Assembly (NCBI GenBank): GCA_029582265.1
Contig: CM055835.1
Coordinates: forward strand, 13,199,498-13,263,497
Direction of reading: 5' to 3'
DNA: 64,000 bases
DNA from: Zoroaster sp. YZ-2022
Taxonomy: Eukaryota > Echinodermata > Asteroidea > Forcipulatida > Zoroasteridae
The translations under genes and the position numbers were made by a program. Of the stretch, positions 40,950 to 51,299 are shown piece after piece. How positions within the stretch are numbered: the stretch's first letter is position 1; every line of letters starts with the position of its first letter. Under the pieces are notes generated by a model. The model worked only from the letters and a program-made list of their open reading frames with translations. It had not been told where the DNA came from and did no database searches.

Positions 40950-41310
40950 ATCCTTCGGCTGTAGAGCAGGCGGCTACAATTGTCCTCCATGCACTGTGAT
41001 CTATGGCAAGTGTGGCAATCTGGTCCTCCTGTAGCATTCCACTCCCGATCCACCAGCAAACGTTGAACGTACATGTATGTCAAATATGATAAGCGCTGGC
41101 ATCCCGGTCTTCTTCTGCCCTGCTGAGGGTATGTACAGGGCATATCTTCTAACAGGTTCTTTGGGAGGCAGACGAAGGACCTCAACTGACGAGATCTCAT
41201 GCAATGAATTAGAGACTCAGCGCCAGCCATGGCATTATATATGCTTGTATTTGGGACATGATCTGTGCGTTTGATATTCAAGCATAATCCTGTAGCATGA
41301 GGTGGCAAAA
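40950..41310 (-). pseudogene. LINE (non-LTR) ORF2 C-terminal fragment
   Basis: Reading on the - strand across frames gives SRQLRSF, LRLPPKEPVRRYALYIP and finally ATLAIDHSAWRTIVAACSTA + EG and stop, the usual C-terminal end of RTE/L1-type endonuclease-reverse-transcriptase ORFs. Frameshifted and truncated. It sits inside a copy of dispersed repeat D (40712-41455). Confidence 0.75.
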
Positions 41311-41714
41311 GCTGGCACTAGCTAGCATTGTGAATTGTTTCTGCCACGATGATCTCAAGCAGGATAGCCAACCTTGTTACCATGCTCGTTGTGCATGCGT
41401 GCATTTAGAGTACAATGCCGTCTACTGGGTTTACATAGCAGGCTGGCACACTTTATGTTAATAAACGACTTCTAGTGGTAGTAATTAATCAAGTAGTAAC
41501 CAAAGATATGATATGTTGAATATAATATAACATATTCTGTATTAAACTGCACACCTAAGTAGCCCATTGTTTTGTTAAAAATGTTATTTATATAACTGTA
41601 CAGTGTGTAAATGGTGTAAAATTGGAACGTTTTAAACTATGCATTTGTAAATACACAAACTGTCCTAAACTATACTGTAATGTCAGGGTGAAGTGTACTA
41701 CAATGTATACAAGG

Positions 41715-41816
41715 CAGGGGTGGATCCAAGGTCCCAAAAAGGGGGACACAAAAACCTAGTTAATAATTTACATGCAAAGCACCCCCTCCCCCTTCCCCTT
41801 ACCTTGGATCCACCAA
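41715..41816. mobile_element. Very short MITE (AGGGGTGGATCCAAGG ends)
   Basis: CAGGGGTGGATCCAAGG at the left is mirrored by CCTTGGATCCACCAATG at the right, 102 bp in all, with a C-rich interior. Related openings at 32936 and 49525. Confidence 0.65.
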
Positions 41817-42299
41817 TGCAATAAGGCCACAAAGAAGACAGTTATGTTTATGGGACAGTCTGACTGTTATGTTCCTAGAGATAACAGTTTTTGTTAAATT
41901 ATTTAAGGATAATATTATTGTTTTTTATAACTGCAATTGTCACAAATGAAAGGCCAATCATTTGAGCAAGCAACATTAAAAGGCATTAAAATGTAAAATT
42001 TCCTAGTTTGGAATCTTTCAAAAGAAAAAGGTAGGTTTCTTAATTCTCTTTTGGTGACTATTTGGTAATTTTTAATATGAAGTCATACAAGGCAATTGAC
42101 AGTAAGATATAAAAACAAAATAAGCAACTGGACTTGAAAAATCTTTCTACCTGTTAATTAAACAAGTCTTTTGTTTAACTTACATGTAGAAGTTTGTTCT
42201 GTACACTTGATGAAGTGCTGAAAGAAAATTGAAAATGTTGAGGTCAATCATTGGCACTGAGGGGTGTTAGCAAATAAAACAATGGACTGTTGAGGCCAA

Positions 42300-42560
42300 A
42301 GAAAAGTCTCCAATTTCTGGTCATAGGTCGGCTTCTAAATCGGTGCGGTGATGCGCTTTATATTTATTTTAATTTTTGGTAATCTTTTTTGTTGCCAGCC
42401 AGTGAAATACGTGATATGTGTACGCAGTTATTGGAACCAGACTAAATTTCCCATACACAAAGTATGGTGGCTAAGAGAGGCCGCACAAATCGGGCATACG
42501 TTCTCAACCGTGTGAAAATTTTGTTTAAAACACAGCGAGGCAGAATTACAATCGGACATC
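42300..42560 (-). repeat. Dispersed repeat E, reverse copy
   Basis: Reverse complement of parts of 37681-37990 (AGGTCGGCTTCTAAATCGGT, GCACAAATCGGGC, GTTTAAAACACAGC). Confidence 0.65.
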
Positions 42561-43231
42561 GTACACAAAAAAATAATAAAATGCTGACGCGCGCGAAGAC
42601 CAGAAACTGGAGGCTTGTTTTTTCTTTCTTATAGCTCCTTATTTTTTTACTACCAATAGTGTAGAATGGCTTAAAAGAAACCAAATTACCAGTTGAAATG
42701 TTGCCAGCACAAGAAACATTATGTAGATTTACATGTTTTTGCAAATTATTTGAATTGTCCAATATGTTACGCTTCATGTACATGTACCGCCCATATTCTG
42801 TTGCACAAGAATATTTGATCAAAAACACCATTTTAAAACAACGATCTAGTCACGTCTGTATGACTGAGGCTGTATTTTTAAGTGCTTTTTTTTAAATTTT
42901 TAGTATCTTTTTGATTTTGGTGCTAAAATGTAAAATTTCTGGGGTTTCTAAATTGATAATGGCCGTAACCTGCCAAAAGAAATGACTATTTGAGGCCATA
43001 TGATAAAGGCTATTTTTTATTTCGTTTTAATGCAGTTAATTTTCTTAGCTTTATTATTAATACTATGGTGGTTCACAATGTAATGTATGTTGGTAGCACA
43101 GGGAGAGTGTTGATTGGTTGTGAACTAGTCCAGATTGGATTTTCACCTTTGTGTACTACGGTCAGTTTGTATAGAAACGAAGTCCATATGTGGGCTAGTT
43201 GTGAACCTATCCTCGTTTTGGATCAAATACA

Positions 43232-43312
43232 TTAACCCTAACTCCCTAGACAACAAAGGCAGTTGGAGGATTTTTATTGTTCACTAACAATGCTTAGGGA
43301 GTTAGGGTTTAA
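43232..43312. mobile_element. Minimal TTAACCCTAACTCCC element, 81 bp
   Basis: TTAACCCTAACTCCCTAG at the left, CTTAGGGAGTTAGGGTTTAA at the right, with only about 45 bases between. Shares its right TTAA (43309-43312) with the next element. Confidence 0.75.
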
Positions 43313-43605
43313 AGGGACAATATCTTCACGATCAACAGGGCATGGAATCGGAGTACGAGATATAGATTAACTTAGTGACTAAAAATAATAACCTTAAAAG
43401 ATAAGGTCATATTGTCATCTGCCCGAAAGGACGTAAAACAGATTAGGTTAAGCGCACGCTTACATGTACATCCTTTTACTGTTGCTGCTGCATACTTGTA
43501 CATGTAAATGAGTAAGTAATTTTCAGTCACTGTGTTCATCTTAAACTAGGACACTGATTCCATGCCCTGTTGAAAATCTGCTCTGTGATGATATTGTCTC
43601 TTTAA
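43309..43605. mobile_element. TTAA-flanked AAGGGACAATAT-family MITE
   Basis: TTAAAGGGACAATATCTTCA at the left, GATGATATTGTCTCTTTAA at the right. The interior has CATTTTTACTGTTGCTGCTGC-like and CATGCCCTGTTGAAAATCTG phrases, as in 513-741. Confidence 0.78.
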
Positions 43606-43941
43606 CCTCAACCATGCTGAATGCAACAAGTTGTAAAAAATCTGGTTGGTCGTCGACTCTTGTTGAAGTGAGCAGAGAACAGATTGCTCGCTCTTGCTGT
43701 CCGATCTTGTTGTACTAGAAGGCAGGCTTCACGCTGTCCAAACAGAATGCAACAAATGTAAAAATATGGTGGGTCTTTGGGTGTTGTAAAAGACCAGAGA
43801 ACAATGGATGTTGTTGCATTGAGCAGGGTATCTGTCCAGATATTGAAGGAGGGTGGGGAAGCTTCATACTTGGACAACTTGATGGATGTTGTTGCATTGA
43901 GCAGGGTGTGTAAGCCAGTTATTGAAGGGCGTTAGGGTTAA
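43602..43941. mobile_element. TTAACCTCAACC...TTAGGGTTAA element
   Basis: TTAA at 43602-43605 (shared with the previous element) and 43938-43941. Interior words GTTGTTGCATTGAGCAGGGT occur twice directly and in related inverted form (GCTGAATGCAACAAG). Confidence 0.65.
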
Positions 43942-45018
43942 CACATTTCATATGTAAAATTTGCGGTCAGGTTGGTATAACCATTGTTTATTTTACAGGC
44001 CCTAATGTTTTTCTTATGGATTGGAATTTTAGTTACGCCACTGTCCTAGATTCTAATAAAATCAACTAATGTTTAAACACTGCTTTCTAGTTGTGAAGTC
44101 CATTACTAGGTCTTCAAATCATCCTTAACCATATTTCTCAAAGCCCTCTATTCAATATTGGTGATCTCGAAATACATTATAAATGTTCAAAGATGAACAC
44201 AATTAATGAAAATTACTGGCTCATTTATGCAGCAGCAATGGTAATATGACCTTATCATGTGGGGTATTATTTTCAGTTGCTGAGTTAATCTAAAACTAGC
44301 ACTCTAATACCATGCCCTGTTGATCATGACAATACTGTCCCCTAACAATTTTTATCCATTTCTTCAGTTAAGATATAAATTTTCCCACTAAAAACACAAT
44401 TTAACAATAAATTAAAAGACAATCATAATTAAATTTTGCTTAAAAAAAAAAAAATCTCTCCTTTATTCAGATGAAAGGGGATAACTAAGACAAACAAATG
44501 TGGTGATAGGTTAATCCAGTCTACATTTCCTTTATGATAAAAACACCCTCTCGTAATGGTGGTCGGCCGCTTTAGTTGAGTGACTGAAAATAATACCCTA
44601 AGGTCATATTGCTACTGTATAAATAAGTCAGTAATTTTCAGTCACTGTGTTAATGATAAATTAGGACACTGATTCAATGTCCTATAGAATGTCTGCTCTG
44701 ATCGTGACGATATATGTCCCTTTAACAGCTGAATTACTAACAGAAGGTGTCATTGTCGCCAAAGGGTCTCCCAAACTGGAAATCATTGTACTAAATATTT
44801 CTTTAAAATGACCACACCTTAAACAAAATAATTTATTGGTCAGATTAATACCATTATCACCTTTTACAACAACTAAGTTTTTATACATAAACAAATTACC
44901 ATATTTATTTTACCTTAATTTGAAATGAGACGGAGTAAGGTCATAAAAAATGCATCAGCATTTTTAGTTTTCTTCTGTGAAAGGATATCCAACTGCAGCC
45001 AAAATTGCTGGATCGATT

Positions 45019-45300
45019 TAGGGCTGTGCCGGGTATCTGGATACCCGACCGAAACAGTCATTACCCGGTTCCGTTTCCAATTACCCGTAAATGACTTTTT
45101 AAAATTCGGATTTAACATTTCAGCAGTGCAAACAGAAATCTGTGACTCTTGAACAATGTAATGTTTTACCATTTACAGTAGGCTACATATATTTGTACAC
45201 CACCGGAGGCATGTTTTCAACAAAAATGAAAATCCAGGTATCTGAAGTTTACTGATTTTGGGTATCCGGTTCCAAAAATATCCGAAAATGCACAGCCCTA
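45019..45300 (-). mobile_element. hAT-type MITE with perfect 8 bp target duplication and empty-site relative
   Basis: Termini TAGGGCTGTGC and GCACAGCCCTA; GATCGATT at 45011-45018 and 45301-45308. The paralogous repeat at 37700-37725 has a single GATCGATT at the same place, confirming the insertion. Internally deleted relative of 37098-37647 in reverse orientation. Confidence 0.92.
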
Positions 45301-46198
45301 GATCGATTGGAATTCTGCGACAGTTTTTTTCACAAAGGGGTATGAACTTTTGGCACATTCACAAAATAACTGGGCTCAAAACGAAACCATACAAACACAT
45401 TTAAATTTTCCTTGAATCATTCACTGCGAATTTATGCCCTCATATTTCACTTTGCATACACATATCCCATGTTGATAAATTAACATCCTGCGAGTCAAAA
45501 GAATGTAAAGTTTCTACAATAAGCAGGGGGTGTGATTTGACAAAAGCATAAAAAAAATCCTGAAAAATGGACAGCAGCCCTGGGTCTCCCGTTGGTCTAG
45601 AGGACAGACTCTCCACATCCCCACAAACAAGAAATGAGAAGTTTGAGAACAATACAGGCTACTTCTTTCTTTCAACAAAATTGAGGCAAAGGGAGATTTA
45701 TGAAAAATCCTGAGAAATGGCAGGCCTGAATGAGTCATTACTTGATTGACAAGGTACATGTACTTTTATACAAACTGCTTTTCCTTACTATCTTTATCAC
45801 GAAAAGATCCCAGAGCATAACTACGATCACTACAATATCAAGTATTAACCCTCCTACTACAGCTGAACTTTAGTGGTCAAAATCAGTAAACTGACTGTTT
45901 TGACTGCTGAAACAAATGTACAACACGGGGGCATTTTTGACACCTGTAACTACACGTAAGGTTTGACTTTTAAGTGCACTAGATATACCTTGGCAAGTAC
46001 ATTATATCAACATTTTGAATGATTTTGACCCTTGCAGTCACAGAACAGTTAAGCCTCATTTCCACGATCCAATAATTCCTTCAGATTTTGTTGTATGTGA
46101 CAACTCGTTTCGTGTAATTAATTATTGCAAAAGTTTCTGTAACATGCAACTTGTACATGTAATTGAGGCTTTTTGTTTGCGAATTTTACCAATGTTTT

Positions 46199-47073
46199 TT
46201 AGAATATTCTATCATACGTTGCATCAGCGTTAGCCGGCCGACCGGAAGTCGTAGGCTGTCTTTGCTGGTGGGGTTGAGGTCCGTGTCCCGGTGGATGGTG
46301 ATTTATTCTTCTCTTTGGGGCCAAGTATTCAAACATAGATTGGTTGTGCATGGAGAGCATCCCAATCAAGCTGCAAGGCATTGGATCATTCCACAAGAAG
46401 TCATGGTTCAGGGCGTGGTCAGCATCCGTCCGCGACTTTGGATCAAGGGTCAAGAGTTTGTCGATCAAATCCAGGGCAAACTGGTCCTTGACGTAGCTCT
46501 TCAGGCGATCTTTGACCTTTCTCTTCTGACCCTGTGGAAGCTCCAGCTTGTGGTACATGTCCATTTTGGTGACGTCCGGCCACACCTCAGGCGTGATGGA
46601 GCCACACAGATGGCTGATGAGCGTTAGCTGATGCTGCTCCGTGTTCCCTTGCATGATCGGACTCCGTGTCCACATCTCCGCCATGATGCACCCTGCTCCC
46701 CACAGGTCGATCGCCGGTGTGTAGTTCCTCTCTCCGAGCAGCAACTCCGGAGGGCGGTACCACAGCGTCACAACCCGATTGGTGTACCGGTTCCCCTGGC
46801 CCGGTTTGGGCATGCTGAACGCCCTGGCCAACCCAAAGTCCCCAAGCTTAAGCTTCCCTTCTTTGGTGATGAAGATGTTGGCAGCTTTCATGTCCCGATG
46901 GAGCACTTTGTTGCTGTGGATATAGTAGAGGCCATTCAACAACTGTTTCATGATCTCCTTAATCTCACCCAGGGAGAACTTGACGTTCTGGTTGCTGAGA
47001 AGACCGGCAAGGTCATGAACACAGAATTCAAAAACCAGGTAGATGCTCCCCTTGTAACGGTTGTACATTGTTG
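46199..47073 (-). CDS. CDK9: CDK9 exon 4, most of the kinase domain and C-tail
   Basis: An unusually long 875-base exon with the hinge, HRDMK, DFG, T-loop, the whole C-lobe and the tail. The acceptor follows a CAACAG/CAACA tandem, giving RTKATMYNRYKGSIYL (human RTKASPYNRCKGSIYL). The open frame continues upstream past the acceptor into intron sequence. Stop at 46201-46199. Confidence 0.97.
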
Positions 47074-50000
47074 CTGTTGACAGTAAACAAATACAAAATG
47101 TAAAATTATCAACCAATAAGATAACCCATGTCAACTAACTTGAAAATGCATCATGGCTATGAAGTATGATTCATTTTAAATTTGCAATAAATTTACATTG
47201 CCTTAACAATGACAGCATGTCAGACATAAACATTTATGTTTGGTACCGTTAATAATTTCCAGAATTTGGCAATTTTGTTGGGTAATTACCAAAGGTGTAC
47301 ACTGTACAATCCCTTTAAAGTATGCTGAAGGTGTGGTTTATATGAGAATACCAGTCTATTACCTACATGAAGTATGCTATAGGTTGATGAAATTCTTGCC
47401 CTGCATCGACGTGTGTATACCACTGTATACTCAATGCTTTCCGAGTGTCTGTGGAAAAACTTCACAGGCAACTCGGGCGGGATTCGAACCCACGACCTCC
47501 TGCTTACTAGTGCAGACGTCTTAACCTCTTGGCTAGGGTGCTATACACACGTCGGTGCAGGGCATGAAGTGTGCTAGCCTGCTGTAATCTATACCACAGC
47601 ATTGTACTCCAAATGTGCACACGCACAATGAGTATGGTTACGTGTTTTGCTTTACTACCCAACCTGCTGTAAGGCATCATGGGATTAGGCGCTTGATGCG
47701 TGAAGCTAATTCCTAGAACTGGACGTAATCTTAAACGATACGCCGGCGAACACGATAAACGCTAAGGTGCGCGTGCGAGATACAGTTCTCTTACACGTCG
47801 GGCAGTCTCCTAGACTTAACTGCTTCTTTTTGAAACCTTGCGCGTCAATCTGTGTAAAAATACATCATGAATGGCCCAAATCCATTGTTCTTGGAGTACT
47901 ATGCCATGGACTAGGATAGTACACGAGTGGCACACTTCATGTAGGTGAGAGACCTTAGCCAATCTCACCCACTAACTCCACCCGCAAAAATTCTTGCCCT
48001 CAGTATTTTTTCCTCCAAGTCTCCTACCAGACCTTTAGAAAAACCTTAACAATAGAAGCCGGCCACACTAGTTTGATGTAACCGCTTTGCCTGGCTGGGC
48101 AGGGCTGGCCCAACGTTAATCCGTCCACACAATGGAATGGCTTAATTGGCAATTCAAAAGGTCTATGTCCTGCAAACGTTTTCCCTGGTACGGACTGTAG
48201 GCCCAGGTCAGGACTTTTTTAACAAGCTTTTCTTAAAGTTATTTGCATTGTATTGTTTTACAGATTCTTATGAACATTACAAGAAAAAAAAGAAAAAAAA
48301 TCGCTTACCGTCCTTTTTTTTTTCCTTTTTGTCTTCCTCTGATGACAAATTTCCCGAAAGTAAAATGTTAAGAAGAAACCAAACATAAAATTGGTCATTT
48401 TTTACATTATTTTCTGAGCTTGCAATCACTCTTGCTGGTGCGGTAATTTTAGCTCTAAAATGCCTTGCCTTTTTTCAGAGTCAAGGTGTTGAGCCGGCCT
48501 TCGTTTATGAACGCTGGTCCGGCTACAACGCAGACGCGACTTCACCACATGCCTGGAATTAGTGCATGTACATTATGTGTACAACAGTGTGAACGAGATC
48601 CCGCAGTCAAGCCAACACGCTGTTATTGATTGGACGCCCTTTGCATGTACTTCATAGTTCAATTACCATTCAAACTTGGCAATTTAAGGGATCAAGTTTG
48701 TTAACAAAGGACTAGCTAACATGGCTGGATGGCCGTCATAACCGCAGGAACACTATTTTGTCAATGGATTAGGGAGTTAACAATGGCAGTATTTTGAGGA
48801 CCACAGCTTCATCACTGCTTTCCAGGCGAGTCTCCCGATAATACTGGGAGAATGGACCAGTGGTTTTTGCGGGCGAGATTGGCAAGGGTCCCTAATAGAC
48901 TTCTGGCAATACTCACCCTTTGTGCGGCATATTTCCAACAGGGACACTACATTCTCGTGTTTCAGAAGCTGTAGGATTTTGATCTCTCTCAGTGCAGTGA
49001 TGGGAAACTGCATAAAGGATAATGGAAAATGAATGTTGGATGTTCAACCTTTAAAATTTGGCACAGGCTATATTTACGCCGCCGTAAACGATCTCTGAGC
49101 GCTATATTTACGCCATTTCTCTAGTGCATGCGCAAAGCAGCTTTTCCGGTAGTCTGTAATGGCATGGAAAAATGCAGTTTTTGCGAAAGTTGGTGAAGAA
49201 TTTTCTTCTTATGAAGAACTTGAGCGTGCTGTTGCTCAGTATGAAAAAGAGAACTTCTGCAACGTTTATGAATGAAGCAGCAGAACAGTTTAAGTTGGAC
49301 GACGTCGCGCTCCAAAACGCATTTTTTACGATGAAATGAAGTTTTCTGATATCGACTATGTATGCAAGCACGGTGGTAGAAAGGCGGTTTCACATTCAAC
49401 CCAAGTCCGTCATCCCATGAAGTGCGCATGCGCTAGAGAAATGGTGTAAATATAGCCTGTTTGTTAAAATTTACTGTTCTACTTTTTTAAGTTCACAACA
49501 GTAGTGCTCTTATAAAGCAAAGGTGGATCCATGGGGTAGGGGGGGGGAGCAAGAAGGCTATGGCCCCCCCATCCTTTTTCCAAACAGCCCACCCTCAACG
49601 GGTTAAGACAACTTGACCCTTGTGACAACTTGACCTGAAGAAAAATCAACCCACAAGACAACTCGACCCACAAAACTTGACCCATGAGACAACTCGACCT
49701 CCTGTGACAACTCGACACGGACATTCAACTCGACCCAATTTATCATTGCTTAGAGGTTACTCACACCTGCATTACATGCCAGAATACTTCACAAACTTGG
49801 TCCTGAAAATGCTCAGGAGTTATTGTATCAAATCAAGCCTCAAGGAGTGCTTCAAGGTAGCTGTGGTGACCGCAGCCCTACTACCTGACTTTTACAACTT
49901 CTGTCATTAACGGACGGTAGTAGAGCTGCGGTGAATACCAAATGTATGTAGTTGGTAATGCTAAAAATCGCTAGGTGGCGCTATACTGCCTGTTTTTCGT

Positions 50001-51168
50001 TTTTACCGGTAGCAGGAGGGTCATTGTGTATGCGCGCAATGCATTGTTGGGAAATCCAGCAGTTTCCATGTTTACTAGTTCAATCTTGCATTTTTCCAAA
50101 CTTAAAATGTCCGTAAAATCTCGCCAATGCAAGTTGCATGGTTTTAAACTTCAGAAGAGGCATCTGTAGGTGGCATAGAATCTTGGAGGTGAGTTTGAGG
50201 AGCATTTCTCATGTTTGGGACACCTTTTTGGGGAACGGAACATTGCCTGCTCGATATCGATACTTGTCCATAAAGGACTACTATGGGCATTCACCGCAGC
50301 TCTACTACCGTCCGTTAATGACAGAAGTTGTAAAAGTCAGGTAGTAGGGCTGCGGTCACCACAGCTAGCTTCAAGGAGGAAATGGCCGAGCACACAAAAC
50401 TTTGTACAGTGTTTTCAGTTTTCTATTAAAGAAAAACAAGGAAATCAGCTGATCAGCTGAAAAGTTGTATGCCTGAACTCTGTACAGACTTTTGGCATTT
50501 GGCCAGCGGATTGTTAATGTTAATGTTAACGTTAGTAATAGTAGTGTCAGCAAACTTACCCCTTCTTTTTCATTTTCCATGAGCACCTTTTTCAGAGCAA
50601 CAACGGCCTGAGTTTTTCTGTGTTTTGCTTTGAAGACCTCTCTGTAAGTATAAAATAAAATTAAAATTCCAAATAGAGCGGAAAGAATGTCGTATCCAAC
50701 TGCCACTTTTTAAGGTTTTTTTGCAACCACTATTCACTAACCATTTTTGGGGGTACAGAAAGCGAAAACTAGCTTTAAAATCCACTTTAAATTTTTTTAT
50801 GATGGTTTTCGGACTTTATTTCCCTTCTAAAAAAATCCTCTCATTCAGAAAACAGAAGAATCCATTATCATGTTCTCCACCTTACTGGGTAAGTAAGATA
50901 ACATTATTAGTTATAATGAAGGAGTAAAAGTGACGGTTGGATACGACATTATTTCCTACTGGCTAAAGCGCAGTAAATAGGCAGTGATGACAGTATAGAA
51001 TATGGGTGTCGGGAAAACACGGATATCACCTACAATTCAACACGAACGGTGAACGAGATTCATTTACCCGAATGTTCCTTGTCCTATCTTGGCCAATTTC
51101 TCATACTTGGAAACTTCCTCACAGTAGGGAAATTCTACAACTTCCCGTTTATACGCCGCCATATTCAT
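46199..51168 (-). CDS. CDK9: Cyclin-dependent kinase 9 (P-TEFb kinase), complete, 4 coding exons
   Basis: Ser/Thr kinase that with cyclin T forms P-TEFb and phosphorylates the RNA polymerase II CTD, SPT5 and NELF to release paused polymerase. Exons in coding order: 51168-51068, 50641-50560, 49007-48917, 47073-46199, joined to 382 codons plus TAA. Human CDK9 has 372 residues. Visible landmarks: glycine loop GQGTFG (29-34), catalytic Lys51 in VALKK, the PITALRE helix (63-69), HRDMK with catalytic Asp152, DFG at Asp170, and T-loop NRYT with Thr189 (equivalent to human Thr186). The C-tail ends DRIF like ERVF in human CDK9. All key residues are intact, so the gene is probably functional. The start at 51168 gives MNMAAYKREVVEFPYCEEVS; the second Met (51162) is an alternative. 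No canonical TATA box is obvious upstream. Confidence 0.98.
47455..47560 (-). mobile_element. tRNA-like SINE head
   Basis: Reverse-strand sequence with an A-box-like TAGCCAAGAGG and B box GGTTCGAATCC (complement of GGATTCGAACC), separated as in a tRNA. Different anticodon region from the main SINE. It lies beside a ACTCGGAAAGCATTGAGTAT phrase. A true tRNA is unlikely because the acceptor stem does not obviously pair. Confidence 0.55.
47568..47945 (+). repeat. Dispersed repeat D, long copy
   Basis: GTGTGCTAGCCTGCTGTAAT at the left and CACGAGTGGCACACTTCATG at the right give inverted ends (GTGTGCTAGCC/GGCACAC). No coding frame. Confidence 0.65.
48917..49007 (-). CDS. CDK9: CDK9 exon 3 (PITALRE helix)
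   Basis: Encodes FPITALREIKILQLLKHENV then VSLLEICRTK. Carries the PITALRE helix that contacts cyclin. Phase 0 in, phase 1 out, GTGAGT donor. Confidence 0.97.
49060..49463 (+). mobile_element. Mutator-like element with 9 bp target duplication
   Basis: TTAAAATTT occurs at 49051-49059 and 49464-49472. Ends contain ACAGGCTATATTTACGCC and GGTGTAAATATAGCCTGT; the left TATATTTACGCC is duplicated (about 49068 and 49102). It contains the transposase-related relic at 49159-49400. Located in the CDK9 intron between exons 2 and 3. Confidence 0.75.
49159..49400 (+). pseudogene. FAR1/ZSWIM-like DNA-binding fragment of a MULE transposase
   Basis: From ATG at 49159 one frame reads AVFAKVGEEFSSYEELERAV, AQYEKENF, then after two in-frame stops RRRAPKR and DIDYVCKHGGRK. 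This pattern (a FSSYEELxxAV helix, then YxCxHGG) resembles the N-terminal module of Mutator-like transposases and ZSWIM-type proteins. It is a dead fragment. Family assignment is by recall of the pattern, not by search. Confidence 0.5.
49490..49740. repeat. GACAACTCGACCC-word repeat, copy 1
   Basis: Begins after GGATCCATGGGG; built of words such as TTGTGACAACTTGACC and GACAACTCGACCCA. Second, interrupted copy at 52990-54620. Confidence 0.65.
49858..50367. mobile_element. Foldback MULE-type MITE with 9 bp target duplication
   Basis: The 82 bp terminal inverted repeats differ at one base (49858-49939 versus 50286-50367). GCTTCAAGG flanks both sides (49849-49857, 50368-50376). Long TIRs plus a 9 bp duplication are typical of Mutator-like elements. 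The interior contains no convincing coding frame. Located in the CDK9 intron between exons 2 and 3. Confidence 0.9.
50560..50641 (-). CDS. CDK9: CDK9 exon 2
   Basis: 27 residues, EVFKAKHRKTQAVVALKKVL then MENEKEG, containing the catalytic lysine. The acceptor lies about 45 bases from the end of an intronic MITE (50686-50950). Confidence 0.97.
50686..50950. mobile_element. AATGTCGTATCCAAC-ended MITE, short form
   Basis: AATGTCGTATCCAACTGCCA at the left and its near complement at the right. Shares both end regions with the 1.36 kb element at 53054-54411. Lies in CDK9 intron 1, about 45 bases upstream of exon 2. Confidence 0.78.
51068..51168 (-). CDS. CDK9: CDK9 exon 1
   Basis: Encodes the start Met through CEEVSKYEKLAKIGQGTFG, nearly identical to the vertebrate N-lobe start. 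Ends in phase 2 at a GTAAAT donor. Met1 and Met3 are both possible starts. Confidence 0.96.
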
Positions 51169-51299
51169 AATGGTGGTGATATCTCCAAGACCGTTACCGT
51201 GACAGAGTAAGATTAACTGTTAGTGTTAGTGTTATAAAACCATTTTTGTCATGACTTAAAACAAAACAACATCTGAGGATCCTACGTATTTTTGTTGTT

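Noticed and set aside
40784..41308. 174-codon - strand open frame as a gene
   Set aside because: It mixes frames of a degraded LINE ORF2 C-terminus; the motifs fall in different frames.
46163..47080. Open frames of 154 and 149 codons on the + strand opposite CDK9
   Set aside because: They are antisense shadows of the GC-richer CDK9 exon 4.
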